DNA from: an uncultured Lachnotalea sp.
Lineage (GTDB): Bacteria; Bacillota; Clostridia; Lachnospirales; Lachnospiraceae
NCBI GenBank assembly: GCA_948470255.1
Contig: CAOKOS010000020.1
Location: 1 to 39,908 of the forward strand
Direction of reading: 5' to 3'
DNA: 39,908 bases
The position numbers and the translations under genes are program-made. Every line of letters starts with the position of its first letter. The stretch's first letter is position 1. Shown here piece after piece: positions 1-8,250 of the stretch. The notes below the pieces were generated by a model that worked only from the letters and a program-made list of their open reading frames with translations, did not search any database and had not been told where the DNA came from.

Positions 1-2149
1 TTGCAAAATCAATAAAAGTTTGTTCCTCCGTCAACAAGGTGTCAAATACCTGTTTAAACTGTTGGACGAATGTGTTAGTGGCTTCATCAAAAACAATCCG
101 TTCTTTACCCAGATTGTCGGTGGTGTTGTTATGGAGATTCCAGTTTTCAGAAGCATCGGCAGCACGGGCGAAGACAGAAGAAGCGCTGTCTGGTAGGATA
201 CCTGTCACCAGAGTCCCTTCTGCGAGGATAATGATCCCAAATGTAGCGATCCAGGCAAAAAGCTTTTTTTCGCAGGAACTGCCTTTTCGCGTGTACAGAT
301 ATAATATGAATAACGAAACAGTCCAGTGGACATAGTTGAGCAGTACGCCATTTTGTCCTGAACACCGGTCTAAATTGTGATATACAATGGTTCTTGTAAA
401 AAATAGAAGCTGCGCCAGGGCAAAGGCAACGGTAATAGCAGCGGAAGCGGAATTAAGCTGCCGTTGCAACATGTTTCTGGATTCTTTGCTGTTGTCTTTT
501 ATATACAAAAACGAAGTTATTACCAATATGGTTACTGCAGATACAGGGACAACAAGATAAGATAACAAAAAGGCAAAGGTGGATGGATCTCCAAAAACAG
601 CAGTAGCCCAGGTGGAGCTGGAGTTTACACCCACAGACAGCCATTCTTTCATCCTGGAGATAACTGGAATGCCCGTAAACAGGGCATAGACAATATAAGA
701 AAAAAGAGCAGCGCCACCAACGGCAATCCCGCTTAAAATAAAGCGTTTTAGTTTATCATGTTCCCGGAATATCAGTATCATATAGGCTGAAATGCAGGCA
801 ATTCCCAAGGATATGCCTTCATCATAAGTAATAAATGCACTGATCAAAATTAACAACCAGAACCAAAGGTAAGATTTGGTTTCTGGTTGTTTGATAATAT
901 ATAAGAGGACAGCCACAGACATAAGGCAAATGGTGATGATTTTGACATTGGAACAATAGCAGGGGAATAGGAAGAGAAACAAAACGGCGGTGTCCCGGTC
1001 AAACAGTGTTTTTATGATATAAAACAAGGCAAACAGGCCGGCCAGAAATGTTAAGCCGCGGTAAGGGGTGGCAAAAATCCCTTTGATGTCAGAGTGAACC
1101 AGACAATAAATAATCCTCATCCATACATCGCCTACTGCGTGAGCAGAAAAATAGTCTGCAATGGGGAGTTTGCCGTAAAGGAAACTATCCATTACAACGG
1201 CTCCATTTCCGGCTTCATAAAGTTTTGCATAAGTGGAATAGGACCATACATATTGATAAGCATACTGGAAAAAACTCAGAGCGCTTATGCTGGTGATGGC
1301 GCCGATATATCCGAAAGAAGAGAAAGACCAGTCTTTTTTTCTGAAAAGGAAAAGCAAAGTTACAGTCAAAAGGATAAAAATGAAAGCAGCGCACAGGACA
1401 CAGGTGTAGTAGTCTGTGATGGTTTCCCCCTTTTCTGTGAGGAAGTAAATGCCCTCCAGCACAAGGCGGAGGACTGTGGGGGTCCACATGAGGATGAAGA
1501 TAAAATTCTGACAGGTTTTGAAAATTTTTATGCCAAAAGGAGTTTTACAGATTACTGTAACATAGCAGATAAGACATGCGCCAACAATCAAAATACTGAT
1601 ATTCATGTTAATCCGCAAAAGAATATCAGAGGAAATGACAGCAATCATATAACCGACAAAAAAGCTGGTGATGTCAGAAAAGGAGAAAATCTGTTTTACG
1701 TCTGCCAGGGCAACAACAGCCAGAATAATTTGGAAAGCCAACATGGTTTTGACCAGTATCCCGGCATAATCGGCGGAGGCGCCTGCTGTGTATCGTGAAA
1801 AATAAGACACAGCAACGCAGCACATCAGCATAATACTGATTTTTAAATGGATTGTTTTATATTTGTCCCGGATATGGAAAAGCAGAGTATAAAATAGCAG
1901 GGATAATATGAAAACCAGCGGAATGAAACAGAAAAACAGAAGATAAAAATTCTGGATTCTTTTGTCAATGGAAATGCCAGAAAGGATAGCCGGAGAAAAT
2001 GTCCGGTTCCAATCTGTTAAATCCACATGTGCCAGAGGGTCAATGTAGAACAAAAGAAGAAGGGCTGTAATTGCTGCAATGAAACAAACCTGTTTGTCAA
2101 TTCCTTTTAACAGGGACTGGATTTTTTCTTTTTTTATTTTGAACATCAT
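1..2149 (-). CDS. Large multi-spanning membrane protein, partial (3' end beyond window)
   Basis: An open frame starts at an ATG-ATG pair (first ATG at 2149) and runs without a stop to the left edge, giving about 716 codons. I read the frame at the start and at sampled stretches to the edge (1-120, around 600-660, around 1094, around 1798) and it stayed in one phase. An AGAGGAA ribosome binding site lies just upstream. The protein is a chain of hydrophobic segments: one near residues 22-36, others around 70-90 and 100-115, then many more, separated by short loops, with aromatic-rich stretches typical of polytopic envelope proteins. I do not recognise a family. It lies 33 bases downstream of the GT-C glycosyltransferase gene on the same strand, so it is probably cotranscribed. 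A role in cell-surface polysaccharide or lipid-linked sugar handling is inferred from that context only. A second GT-C-like enzyme or a polymerase/flippase are alternatives. Confidence 0.8.
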   Translation of the reverse strand, partial: MMFKIKKEKIQSLLKGIDKQVCFIAAITALLLLFYIDPLAHVDLTDWNRTFSPAILSGISIDKRIQNFYLLFFCFIPLVFILSLLFYTLLFHIRDKYKTIHLKISIMLMCCVAVSYFSRYTAGASADYAGILVKTMLAFQIILAVVALADVKQIFSFSDITSFFVGYMIAVISSDILLRINMNISILIVGACLICYVTVICKTPFGIKIFKTCQNFIFILMWTPTVLRLVLEGIYFLTEKGETITDYYTCVLCAAFIFILLTVTLLFLFRKKDWSFSSFGYIGAITSISALSFFQYAYQYVWSYSTYAKLYEAGNGAVVMDSFLYGKLPIADYFSAHAVGDVWMRIIYCLVHSDIKGIFATPYRGLTFLAGLFALFYIIKTLFDRDTAVLFLFLFPCYCSNVKIITICLMSVAVLLYIIKQPETKSYLWFWLLILISAFITYDEGISLGIACISAYMILIFREHDKLKRFILSGIAVGGAALFSYIVYALFTGIPVISRMKEWLSVGVNSSSTWATAVFGDPSTFAFLLSYLVVPVSAVTILVITSFLYIKDNSKESRNMLQRQLNSASAAITVAFALAQLLFFTRTIVYHNLDRCSGQNGVLLNYVHWTVSLFILYLYTRKGSSCEKKLFAWIATFGIIILAEGTLVTGILPDSASSVFARAADASENWNLHNNTTDNLGKERIVFDEATNTFVQQFKQVFDTLLTEEQTFIDFA

Positions 2150-2182
2150 TGTTGTTATTTCCTCTTTATTAAAGGGTTCCCA

Positions 2183-3970
2183 TTATTGATTCGAAGATTC
2201 CCGGTTTTTAATCTGATAGATATTTACAGTGTGGGTTCCCAGATTGCCGGCTTCTACGATTTGTTCATAGGAAAATCCCTGTTTTGCAATTTCCCGGTAT
2301 ACAGGTTGCATTTCCGGTACATTACCGCTGATAATCAGCCAGTAGGTAATGTCTTTTTCCAGTTCTGGAAATGTGGATAAATCAATGGTAGTTGAGGACA
2401 CTCCGGGATAATAATAGGGGGCAATATGTCCTCCCATATGCCGGTTGTTTGCTAAAATAGCATCGCCAGGGACGATCAGGTCTTTTGTGGTGGCTAAAGT
2501 AGTCTGCAAGGTATCATTTGCCTGCTTTTCGATGGTATAGGTGGCCTGATATGCAGGAATAGACACAAACAGCATATAGGCTACGATCAGGACAGTATAA
2601 AGCTTTTTCCCCTTAAGCCTGGATATGGTGATCCCAAGAAGCAGCCAGGCTATAATGGAAACGGGGTAAGCATATCTTACGATAAAGAAGGGACGCAGCA
2701 GCTTTGATACCAGGATTCCGACACCAACGGTTCCAACTATGCTGGCGATACCGGCTATTATCCAGGTGAGGATATGGGAGAACCGGATTTTCTGGAAGGT
2801 GACAGAAACATTAAATTTTCCATCTTCTTTTTTTCGGATTTCCACAATACCTGATTCATATAAAAAGGCAATGAAAATACCCAAAAGAATAACAGCCCAC
2901 AGTTTTTTGCCAAACTGATTGGAAAACAGATAATTCATGGTGTCCCCGAATGTGGGGGAATCCTTTAGCCAGAAGGTATCGATGCTGGACACAAACGTAT
3001 TCAGAAGAACAAAAAACCAGGGAAGGTATGCGGCAATGGTAGCAAGGCAGGTGAGCAATACTTTTTTCAGTTCCAATTTTTTCCGCAAAGCCAGGATTAA
3101 AATAGAGAGATAGAAAAAAGCGACAGAAACCAGCCCATAGTAATGTGTATAAGCGGCAGCCAAAGAGGACAGGGCAAATAAAATATAATTTTTGTTTTTC
3201 CCTTCTGTTAAAATATTGTATAATTCATAAAAACTCAATAATACAAAAAGTGCCGTCCAGGAATACATACGAACTTCCATATTGTAAATAACAGCATTGT
3301 TTGAAAGGCCGGCCAGAGTAATCAGGATGACGGCGGCTTCTTTTCCAAACTTTTTCCACACTGTTGTCAGTGCAAACACCAGAATAATGGCACAGGGAAT
3401 CAGGGAGATCAGGTGGAACATCCATCCCTGGTTTCCGAAAATCATATATCCAGTTTTTACAAAAAGATAGTAAAGGGGCGGATGGACATCAGCCGCTGTT
3501 GTCTGGAGGATTTCTGAAAGGGGGTGTTGAACGAGATTTGTGGTAAAAGCTTCATCCACCCAGAAATTGTTGTCAAAAATCCGTATAAAATTCAACAAAA
3601 ATAATCCAAGGGCATAGATACAGGCTAGCCCTTTCAAATGGCGGAACTGAGGGAGTTTGAGAAAGCCTTTCACTTGTAAAGCGACCTTCTCCCTGCAAAA
3701 TTTTTCGGCAAATGGTTCTATAAAAACCAGCGCCATGGATAATACGATATATTTGCAGGCAAATCCATTGTGGTGGTTTAATTTAAAGAGAAGTTCATCT
3801 TCGCTGTGAAAGACATAGAACAACAGAAACATCAAAATACCGTTAAGGGCCAGTACACTGAAAGCATAGGTGAGGGCGCTGGCATAAATGTTTTTGTGAT
3901 TATCCAACAGACGCTCTCTGAGACAGACAAGAGCTAACGGTGGGATGAATAGGCAGAATAAAGCGATCAT
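2183..3970 (-). CDS. GT-C family (PMT_2/GT39-like) membrane glycosyltransferase
   Basis: This is a polytopic membrane protein of about 595 residues. A hydrophobic N-terminus is followed by the luminal-loop signature of PMT_2/GT-C transferases: the acidic pair Asp139-Glu140 in a NNFWVDEAF stretch, then ADVHPPLYY with Asp161 and His163. This is the pattern of enzymes that take a sugar from a polyprenyl-phosphate donor outside the membrane. About ten further hydrophobic segments follow, then a soluble C-terminal domain of roughly 100 residues. An ATG 24 bases upstream (3994) is possible, but the internal ATG at 3970 has an AGGAG at 9-10 bases, so I chose it. Its likely donor-making partner is the GtrB-like enzyme encoded next to it at 4243-5184. 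The acceptor (teichoic acid, polysaccharide or protein) cannot be told. Confidence 0.85.
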   Translation of the reverse strand: MIALFCLFIPPLALVCLRERLLDNHKNIYASALTYAFSVLALNGILMFLLFYVFHSEDELLFKLNHHNGFACKYIVLSMALVFIEPFAEKFCREKVALQVKGFLKLPQFRHLKGLACIYALGLFLLNFIRIFDNNFWVDEAFTTNLVQHPLSEILQTTAADVHPPLYYLFVKTGYMIFGNQGWMFHLISLIPCAIILVFALTTVWKKFGKEAAVILITLAGLSNNAVIYNMEVRMYSWTALFVLLSFYELYNILTEGKNKNYILFALSSLAAAYTHYYGLVSVAFFYLSILILALRKKLELKKVLLTCLATIAAYLPWFFVLLNTFVSSIDTFWLKDSPTFGDTMNYLFSNQFGKKLWAVILLGIFIAFLYESGIVEIRKKEDGKFNVSVTFQKIRFSHILTWIIAGIASIVGTVGVGILVSKLLRPFFIVRYAYPVSIIAWLLLGITISRLKGKKLYTVLIVAYMLFVSIPAYQATYTIEKQANDTLQTTLATTKDLIVPGDAILANNRHMGGHIAPYYYPGVSSTTIDLSTFPELEKDITYWLIISGNVPEMQPVYREIAKQGFSYEQIVEAGNLGTHTVNIYQIKNRESSNQ

Positions 3971-4035
3971 GTTGAGTTTTCTCCTTTTACCCATGAGAGG
4001 TAAGCCTTTGCCGATTCTGGCAACTGGCTTTTTTT

Positions 4036-4076
4036 ACTATTTTGCAGTTTATCATAAAACAAGCCTTTTTACAATA
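4036..4076 (-). promoter_or_regulatory. Promoter-like 41-bp repeat, copy 1, upstream of the GT-C gene
   Basis: On the minus strand a TTGTAA (4069-4074) and TAAACT (4046-4051) are 17 bases apart, and a TG one base before the -10 makes it an extended -10. The 41 bases match the copy at 5218-5258 at 38 positions. Transcription would start about 70 bases before the GT-C start codon. I see nothing else in the rest of the 3971-4242 gap. Confidence 0.55.
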
Positions 4077-4242
4077 TAAAAGTAGCCTGACGCCATATTG
4101 CTGGAAAACAGTAAGAAAATGGAAGAATGATGGTGACATGCCAGGGGGACGATGGTATAATTTTGTCGAAAGATACTGTTAATGAGGCTCGCATAAGAGA
4201 AAAGGGTTATGGATATGGGAGGGGCGGCAAAGGCAGTAGCGC

Positions 4243-5184
4243 CTATTTTATTTTAGTGATATCTTCCCCGTTGGTTTCTGCCACAATAAAATGAGGGCGC
4301 TGTTTTGTCTCCATATAGGTTTTAGCAATATACTGCCCTATGATGCCTAAACAAAAAAGCTGTATTCCGCCGATAAAAATAATGATGCATATGGTGGAGG
4401 CCCATCCTGCCACAGGATCGCCGAAACAGAGTTTTCTGATGATGATTAACAGCAGAATAAAAAAGGAGCATATGGTCATGAAAATTCCGCTCCAGGATGC
4501 GATACTGAGGGGAGCTTCAGAAAAGCTGATGATTCCATTGATGGCATACCGCACTAATTTCCAGAAGCTCCATTTTGTTTCTCCGGCTATCCGTTCTACA
4601 TTTTCATAAGGCAGCCAGTAAGTACGGAATCCAATCCATCCGAAAATGCCTTTGGAAAAACGGTTGTACTCACTCATGGAAATAATGGCCTCCACCATTT
4701 CACGCTTCATAAGCCGGAAATCCCTGGCGCCGTCAATGATTTTTGCATCGGAAATTTTGTTTATGATTCGATAGAATTTCCTGGCAAACCAGCTTCTGAT
4801 GGGAGGCTCGTGGGTACGGCTGACGCGTCTTGTGGCCACAGAGTCATAGCCTCCTTTTTCAATGATTTCTAACATCTGAGGGATAAGTGACGGGGGATCT
4901 TGCATGTCGGCATCCATGACGGCCACATAATCACCTTTAGCATTACAAAAACCAGCGTACATGGCAGCTTCCTTGCCAAAATTGCGGGAAAAAGACAGGT
5001 AAATGACATGGCGATCCTGCTCAGCCAGCGTTTTGATAATGGGGAGGGTATTGTCTTTTGAACCGTCATTTACAAATATCAACTCGTAGTTTCTCCCGGT
5101 TTTTACCATAACATCTGTTGCTTCTTTATAAAATAACGGCAAGGCTTCCTGCTCATTGTAACAAGGGACGATTAAAGATATCAT
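4243..5184 (-). CDS. GtrB/ArnC-like polyprenyl-phosphate glycosyltransferase (GT2)
   Basis: The protein has about 313 residues. An N-terminal GT-A domain opens with MISLIVPCYNE, continues with VNDGSKDNT (Asp40) and has the metal/nucleotide-binding DAD at residues 91-93 followed by MQDPP. Next come the GARDFRLMKR and ETKWSFWKL blocks common to DPM1/GtrB/ArnC enzymes, then two hydrophobic segments at about 231-250 and 262-284, and a short basic tail. The family transfers a sugar from a nucleotide donor to undecaprenyl phosphate on the cytoplasmic face. An ATG 18 bases upstream (5202) lacks a good ribosome binding site. The ATG at 5184 has GGGAG upstream, at a rather long spacing, and begins the conserved domain directly. 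The GT-C enzyme encoded downstream is the natural user of the lipid-linked sugar. The sugar itself is unknown. Confidence 0.9.
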   Translation of the reverse strand: MISLIVPCYNEQEALPLFYKEATDVMVKTGRNYELIFVNDGSKDNTLPIIKTLAEQDRHVIYLSFSRNFGKEAAMYAGFCNAKGDYVAVMDADMQDPPSLIPQMLEIIEKGGYDSVATRRVSRTHEPPIRSWFARKFYRIINKISDAKIIDGARDFRLMKREMVEAIISMSEYNRFSKGIFGWIGFRTYWLPYENVERIAGETKWSFWKLVRYAINGIISFSEAPLSIASWSGIFMTICSFFILLLIIIRKLCFGDPVAGWASTICIIIFIGGIQLFCLGIIGQYIAKTYMETKQRPHFIVAETNGEDITKIK

Positions 5185-5217
5185 TTCCAGTATTTCTCCC
5201 ATATTTTAACTTTTTAA

Positions 5218-5258
5218 ACTATTTTGCAGTTTATCATAAAAAAGGCTTTTTTACAATA
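5218..5258 (-). promoter_or_regulatory. Promoter-like 41-bp repeat, copy 2, upstream of the GT2 gene
   Basis: Minus-strand TTGTAA (5251-5256), a 17-base spacer and TAAACT (5228-5233) with an extended TG. The first 24 plus-strand bases are identical to copy 1 at 4036-4076, and 38 of 41 match overall. The histidine kinase stop codon (TGA, 5234-5236) lies inside the spacer, so this promoter overlaps the end of the upstream gene. Confidence 0.55.
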
Positions 5259-6562
5259 AGGGAGGAATAACAATCAAGGTTTCTGTTAAAAGCCACCCGC
5301 ACCGTACATCCGCCTCCTGGGGTATCGGCAAGCTCCAGCCGTCCATGGTGCTGTTTCACAATCTCTTCTGCAATACTTAAGCCCAGGCCGAAGTGATGCC
5401 TGTCTGTGCGGGAGGCGTCGCCGCAGTAGAAGCGCTTCCATACTTGGCGTTTTTTTTCATACGGGATTCCCGGGCCGTGGTCAATGACGAAAAGTTCGGC
5501 GTATTTTTTCCAGATACGGCCTCCCAGTTCTATGGAAGAGCCGGAAGGGGAAAAGCTGATGGCATTGTCTAAGAGGATGCCAAGAAGCTGGATGATACGT
5601 TCCGGGTCACAAAAAATTTTGGGCGCGTCCTGTTCTGCCAGTTTCAGATTCAGGGTAAGCCCGTTTTTTTTGCAGGGGGCCAGAAAGGCCTCCCAGGCTT
5701 CAATTAAAATGGTATCCAGGTCGGTTTCACGGATATGTATATGGAAACTTCCGGAATCGCCTGCGGCCAGGGAGAGCAGGGACTGGACCAGGCGGGACAT
5801 GCGGTCACATTCTTCCAAAATGACGGTTTGTTTCTGCTGGTTGGAATCCGTAAGTTCCAGGGCTTCTGCGTTGGCCTGGATGACGGCCAGGGGTGTTTTT
5901 AACTCGTGGGAAGCGGCGGCGGTAAATTCTTTCTGGCTTTTTATGGCGGACTCTATGGGAAGGATAGACTTTTGAATCAGGAGGCGGCTCATGACGTACA
6001 TGAGAGCAAAAATAAACAGCCAGAGAAATGGATACAGGCGGCAGTTTTTTTGAAGGACGCCCCAGGCAGAGGAGCGGGGGACAATCAGAAACAAGGCTTC
6101 CAGGTTTTCCTGGAAACCGGTGGAAAAATCCATTTTAATCCCATAGTATTGGTCATTGGAAGAACCGCTGAGAAGACAGGCAGTGTAGCTTAAGCTGCTG
6201 CCAGGCAAAGTCGTTGACGTGATTTCTTCCATTTCTATTATGTGACGTCTGGAAAGAATCTGCTTTTTCAGTTCCCCGGTGGCTGTGGGAAAACACTCTG
6301 GACCGGAATGGGTTCCGAGAGAATCCGACAGGCAGACCCAGATTTTTGAAGCCGCATAGTACGTATAATCCTGTTTAGTCAGGGGATTCCCTTCCTGGAG
6401 CTGCCAGGCAATCCTGTTTGCCAGTTGTCTGGCATAAGCAAGTTCTGAGCTTTGCGCTTTGCGGACCGTATCTGCTGCCATCAGGCCCAGAAGGAGTGTG
6501 TAGGCAGACATGGTAAAGGCCAGAAACGTAAAAACCAGTTTTTTTCTTAAATGTTTGATCAT
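5234..6562 (-). CDS. Sensor histidine kinase (two-component system)
   Basis: A 442-residue membrane kinase. A transmembrane segment at about 9-30 and a second at about 177-194 enclose an extracytoplasmic sensor of roughly 145 residues with no domain I can name. The HisKA dimerisation helix carries the phosphoacceptor His219 in FTAAASHELKTPLAVIQ. The ATPase domain has the N box (LLDNAISFSPSG, Asn333), the G1 box (VIDHGPGIP) and the G2 box (FGLGLSIAEEIV). No clear HAMP domain is visible between TM2 and His219; the linker is only about 25 residues. The start overlaps the end of the response regulator gene by 4 bases, so the two are translationally coupled. The last residues (IVKKPFL) are encoded by the promoter-like repeat at 5218-5258, so the tail may be a by-product of that sequence. 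The ABC operon across the intergenic palindrome is the likely target. Confidence 0.95.
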   Translation of the reverse strand: MIKHLRKKLVFTFLAFTMSAYTLLLGLMAADTVRKAQSSELAYARQLANRIAWQLQEGNPLTKQDYTYYAASKIWVCLSDSLGTHSGPECFPTATGELKKQILSRRHIIEMEEITSTTLPGSSLSYTACLLSGSSNDQYYGIKMDFSTGFQENLEALFLIVPRSSAWGVLQKNCRLYPFLWLFIFALMYVMSRLLIQKSILPIESAIKSQKEFTAAASHELKTPLAVIQANAEALELTDSNQQKQTVILEECDRMSRLVQSLLSLAAGDSGSFHIHIRETDLDTILIEAWEAFLAPCKKNGLTLNLKLAEQDAPKIFCDPERIIQLLGILLDNAISFSPSGSSIELGGRIWKKYAELFVIDHGPGIPYEKKRQVWKRFYCGDASRTDRHHFGLGLSIAEEIVKQHHGRLELADTPGGGCTVRVAFNRNLDCYSSLIVKKPFL

Positions 6563-7242
6563 AAATCTCCTTCTAACCGGTATCCGGCGCCGTATACGGT
6601 TTTTATTTCTGTAGGGCAGTTGAGTTCACGGAGGCGTTTTCGGAGAAAATGGATATAATTGTCCACATTTCCTGATTCCACTTCCGCAGCGCTGCCCCAG
6701 ACCTTCCAAAGCAGTTCTTCCCTGGTGTGTGTGTTTTCCGGTTCTTTCATCAGGACCTGGAGGACAGAAGTTTCTTTTTGTGTCAGAAAAACAAAGCGGG
6801 AGCCAAAGTTTAGCCGGCGAAGCCCTGTGTCCAAAGTCAGGCCGGCAGCAGATATCAGATGATCCGTGACCACCTCAGCCGGGCGGCGGACAAGGGCGCG
6901 GATTCTCGCAAACAGTTCTTTTATATGGAAAGGTTTTACCAAGTAATCATCGGCTCCGCAGTCCAGCCCTTCTATCTTATGGTCCACTTCCCCCAGGCCG
7001 GTGATTAAGATCACCGGCGTCCAGACTTTTTTCCGGCGCATGGCTTTTAGGACTGTCAGGCCGTCAATGATGGGGAGCATCCGGTCTAAAAGTACGATAT
7101 CGTAGGAAAAACCAGGATTCAGAGCATAGGAAAGAGCCATCTCCCCGTCATAGCAGCAATCTGTCAGATACCCTTCTTTTTGAAGTTGTTCCGCAATAAT
7201 TGCCGACAAATTCTTATCATCTTCTATCAGTAAAATCCGCAT
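6559..7242 (-). CDS. OmpR/PhoB-family response regulator
   Basis: The 227 residues comprise a receiver domain with acidic pocket Asp8-Asp9, phosphoacceptor Asp53 in IVLLDRMLP and Lys103 in LVKPFH. A winged-helix DNA-binding domain occupies about 130-225, with the usual ending in which a YIHFLRKRLRELN helix is followed by TVYGAGYRLEGDL. An AAGGGGA ribosome binding site precedes the ATG. It is cotranscribed with the kinase gene 5234-6562. Members of this family bind direct repeats, and such a pair with an 11-base period lies upstream of the divergent lipoprotein-ABC operon (7620-7640). Control of that operon is inference. Confidence 0.95.
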   Translation of the reverse strand: MRILLIEDDKNLSAIIAEQLQKEGYLTDCCYDGEMALSYALNPGFSYDIVLLDRMLPIIDGLTVLKAMRRKKVWTPVILITGLGEVDHKIEGLDCGADDYLVKPFHIKELFARIRALVRRPAEVVTDHLISAAGLTLDTGLRRLNFGSRFVFLTQKETSVLQVLMKEPENTHTREELLWKVWGSAAEVESGNVDNYIHFLRKRLRELNCPTEIKTVYGAGYRLEGDL

Positions 7243-7270
7243 GGAAATCCCCTTTCTTTTTATTCCGGCT

Positions 7271-7570
7271 TCAGGTGCAGGAAACTGAGGGTTTATTCTG
7301 CCGCCAAATTACACGGGAAGGTTCGTGTGCTGCGCATTGCCGGGGATATTAGAAGTTCTTAATGTTCTGTGGGACACCCAGCAATTTCCGGACAGGACGT
7401 CCGAAAAAGGCTTATGCCGCCATGGACGGCGGGTCATAAGCCGGTTGCGCAGGGACATTACATCTGAATCAGAACATTTAGATACTTCAATATCCACGGC
7501 ACTGGCGCAAGAAACGAACCTTCCCGTGTAATTTGACGGTAATATAAAATCCCCAGTTTCCTGTGCCTGA
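7271..7570. repeat. 300-bp imperfect palindrome (MITE-like or giant hairpin)
   Basis: The first and last ~100 bases are inverted copies of each other. The ends pair as TCAGGTGCAGGAAACTGAGG against TCAGGCACAGGAAACTGGGG, and a perfect 22-base block within CAAATTACACGGGAAGGTTC and onward is at about 7305-7326 and 7510-7531. At the centre GGCTTATG...CATAAGCC closes a GC-rich hairpin around 7410-7442, with a side hairpin around 7385-7405. Short frames on both strands are by-products of the symmetry. It fills most of the 452-base gap between the two-component genes and the lipoprotein gene. No transposase is present. It could be a non-autonomous element or a structured RNA. Confidence 0.8.
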
Positions 7571-7619
7571 ATCCATCATACCAGGAAATTCTCTAAAAAT
7601 CCTTTAAAAACCCTTTATT

Positions 7620-7666
7620 TTTTACGGCTTTTTTACAGGACTTTTCAAAAACCGGAGGTTTATAAT
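7620..7666 (+). promoter_or_regulatory. Putative regulator direct repeat and -10 of the lipoprotein-ABC operon
   Basis: A perfect TATAAT is at 7661-7666 with no good -35 at 17 bases. Instead, TTTTACGGCT (7620-7629) and TTTTACAGGA (7631-7640) form a direct repeat with an 11-base period just upstream. A good -10 with a poor -35 and a one-turn direct repeat is what OmpR-type activators typically use. Assignment to the neighbouring regulator is inference. Confidence 0.4.
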
Positions 7667-7694
7667 CTGGGAAAAAGCGAAGGAGGAATTTTTG

Positions 7695-8249
7695 ATGAAA
7701 AAAGGAATAAAGCAGAATGAGACAAGAAAAAAGAGGAAAGCAGTTAAATGGAGAGCTGCAGTGGCAGTCTCCGGGGTGGTTTTTACGGCCGGGCTTTTGG
7801 GATGCGGCCAGGCGCCCAGGGTGGATTCACCTGAAACACTTTCTTCGGAGCCGTTTCCCAGCACAGTGTCCAAAGAGGAGAAGAAGGAAGACCGGGAAGA
7901 AACGCCGGAAGACGCCAATCTTTTGTGGCAGAGAGCGGGTATGAGCGGAACGGTTATGGAATTTACGGAAGAGGGATGCAGCATCAGCCTGACGGAGAGT
8001 GAAGGGAATCTTGCATGGGGTGCGGCGGAGGGATATGAGTCGGAAGAAGAGATATCCCAGGTTCTTTACAGCGAGGACTGTGTATTCTGGATTGCCAATG
8101 TGGATATTATTACGGCGAAAGCCTCATATGAATCTGCGTCGCGGGAGGATGTGAAAAAGCAGACCAGCGTGATTTTATATGGGGATTATGACGGGGAAGG
8201 GCAGTTTAAAGCGTCGCGGGTCTATATTTACCGGGGAACGGAGGGATAA
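7695..8249 (+). CDS. Predicted lipoprotein of the ABC operon
   Basis: A protein of about 184 residues. A very basic N-terminus (residues 1-20) precedes a hydrophobic stretch (21-36) and a lipobox LLGC with Cys37. A low-complexity Ser/Pro/Glu/Lys linker (40-75) leads to a small mostly polar domain of about 110 residues with beta-type alternation, ending in VILYGDYDGEGQFKASRVYIYRG. No family is recognised with certainty; the last part resembles small OB-like beta domains. An AGGAGG at 7681-7686 is ideally placed for the ATG at 7695; a TTG just before it is less likely. The gene is first in an operon with two FtsX-like permeases and an ATPase, starting 1 base before the permease ATG. It may be the extracytoplasmic partner of that transporter. 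Confidence 0.85.
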   Translation: MKKGIKQNETRKKRKAVKWRAAVAVSGVVFTAGLLGCGQAPRVDSPETLSSEPFPSTVSKEEKKEDREETPEDANLLWQRAGMSGTVMEFTEEGCSISLTESEGNLAWGAAEGYESEEEISQVLYSEDCVFWIANVDIITAKASYESASREDVKKQTSVILYGDYDGEGQFKASRVYIYRGTEG

Positions 8250-8250
8250 T

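Noticed and set aside
1094-1798. 234-codon plus-strand open frame
   Set aside because: It lies codon-for-codon opposite the long membrane-protein frame on the minus strand (same phase), its composition is not protein-like (polar, no domain), and it lacks a ribosome binding site.
7309-7531. Two short open frames on opposite strands (62 and 68 codons) sharing the ending TNLPV
   Set aside because: They are translations of the two arms of the 300-bp palindrome, so the shared ending reflects the inverted repeat.
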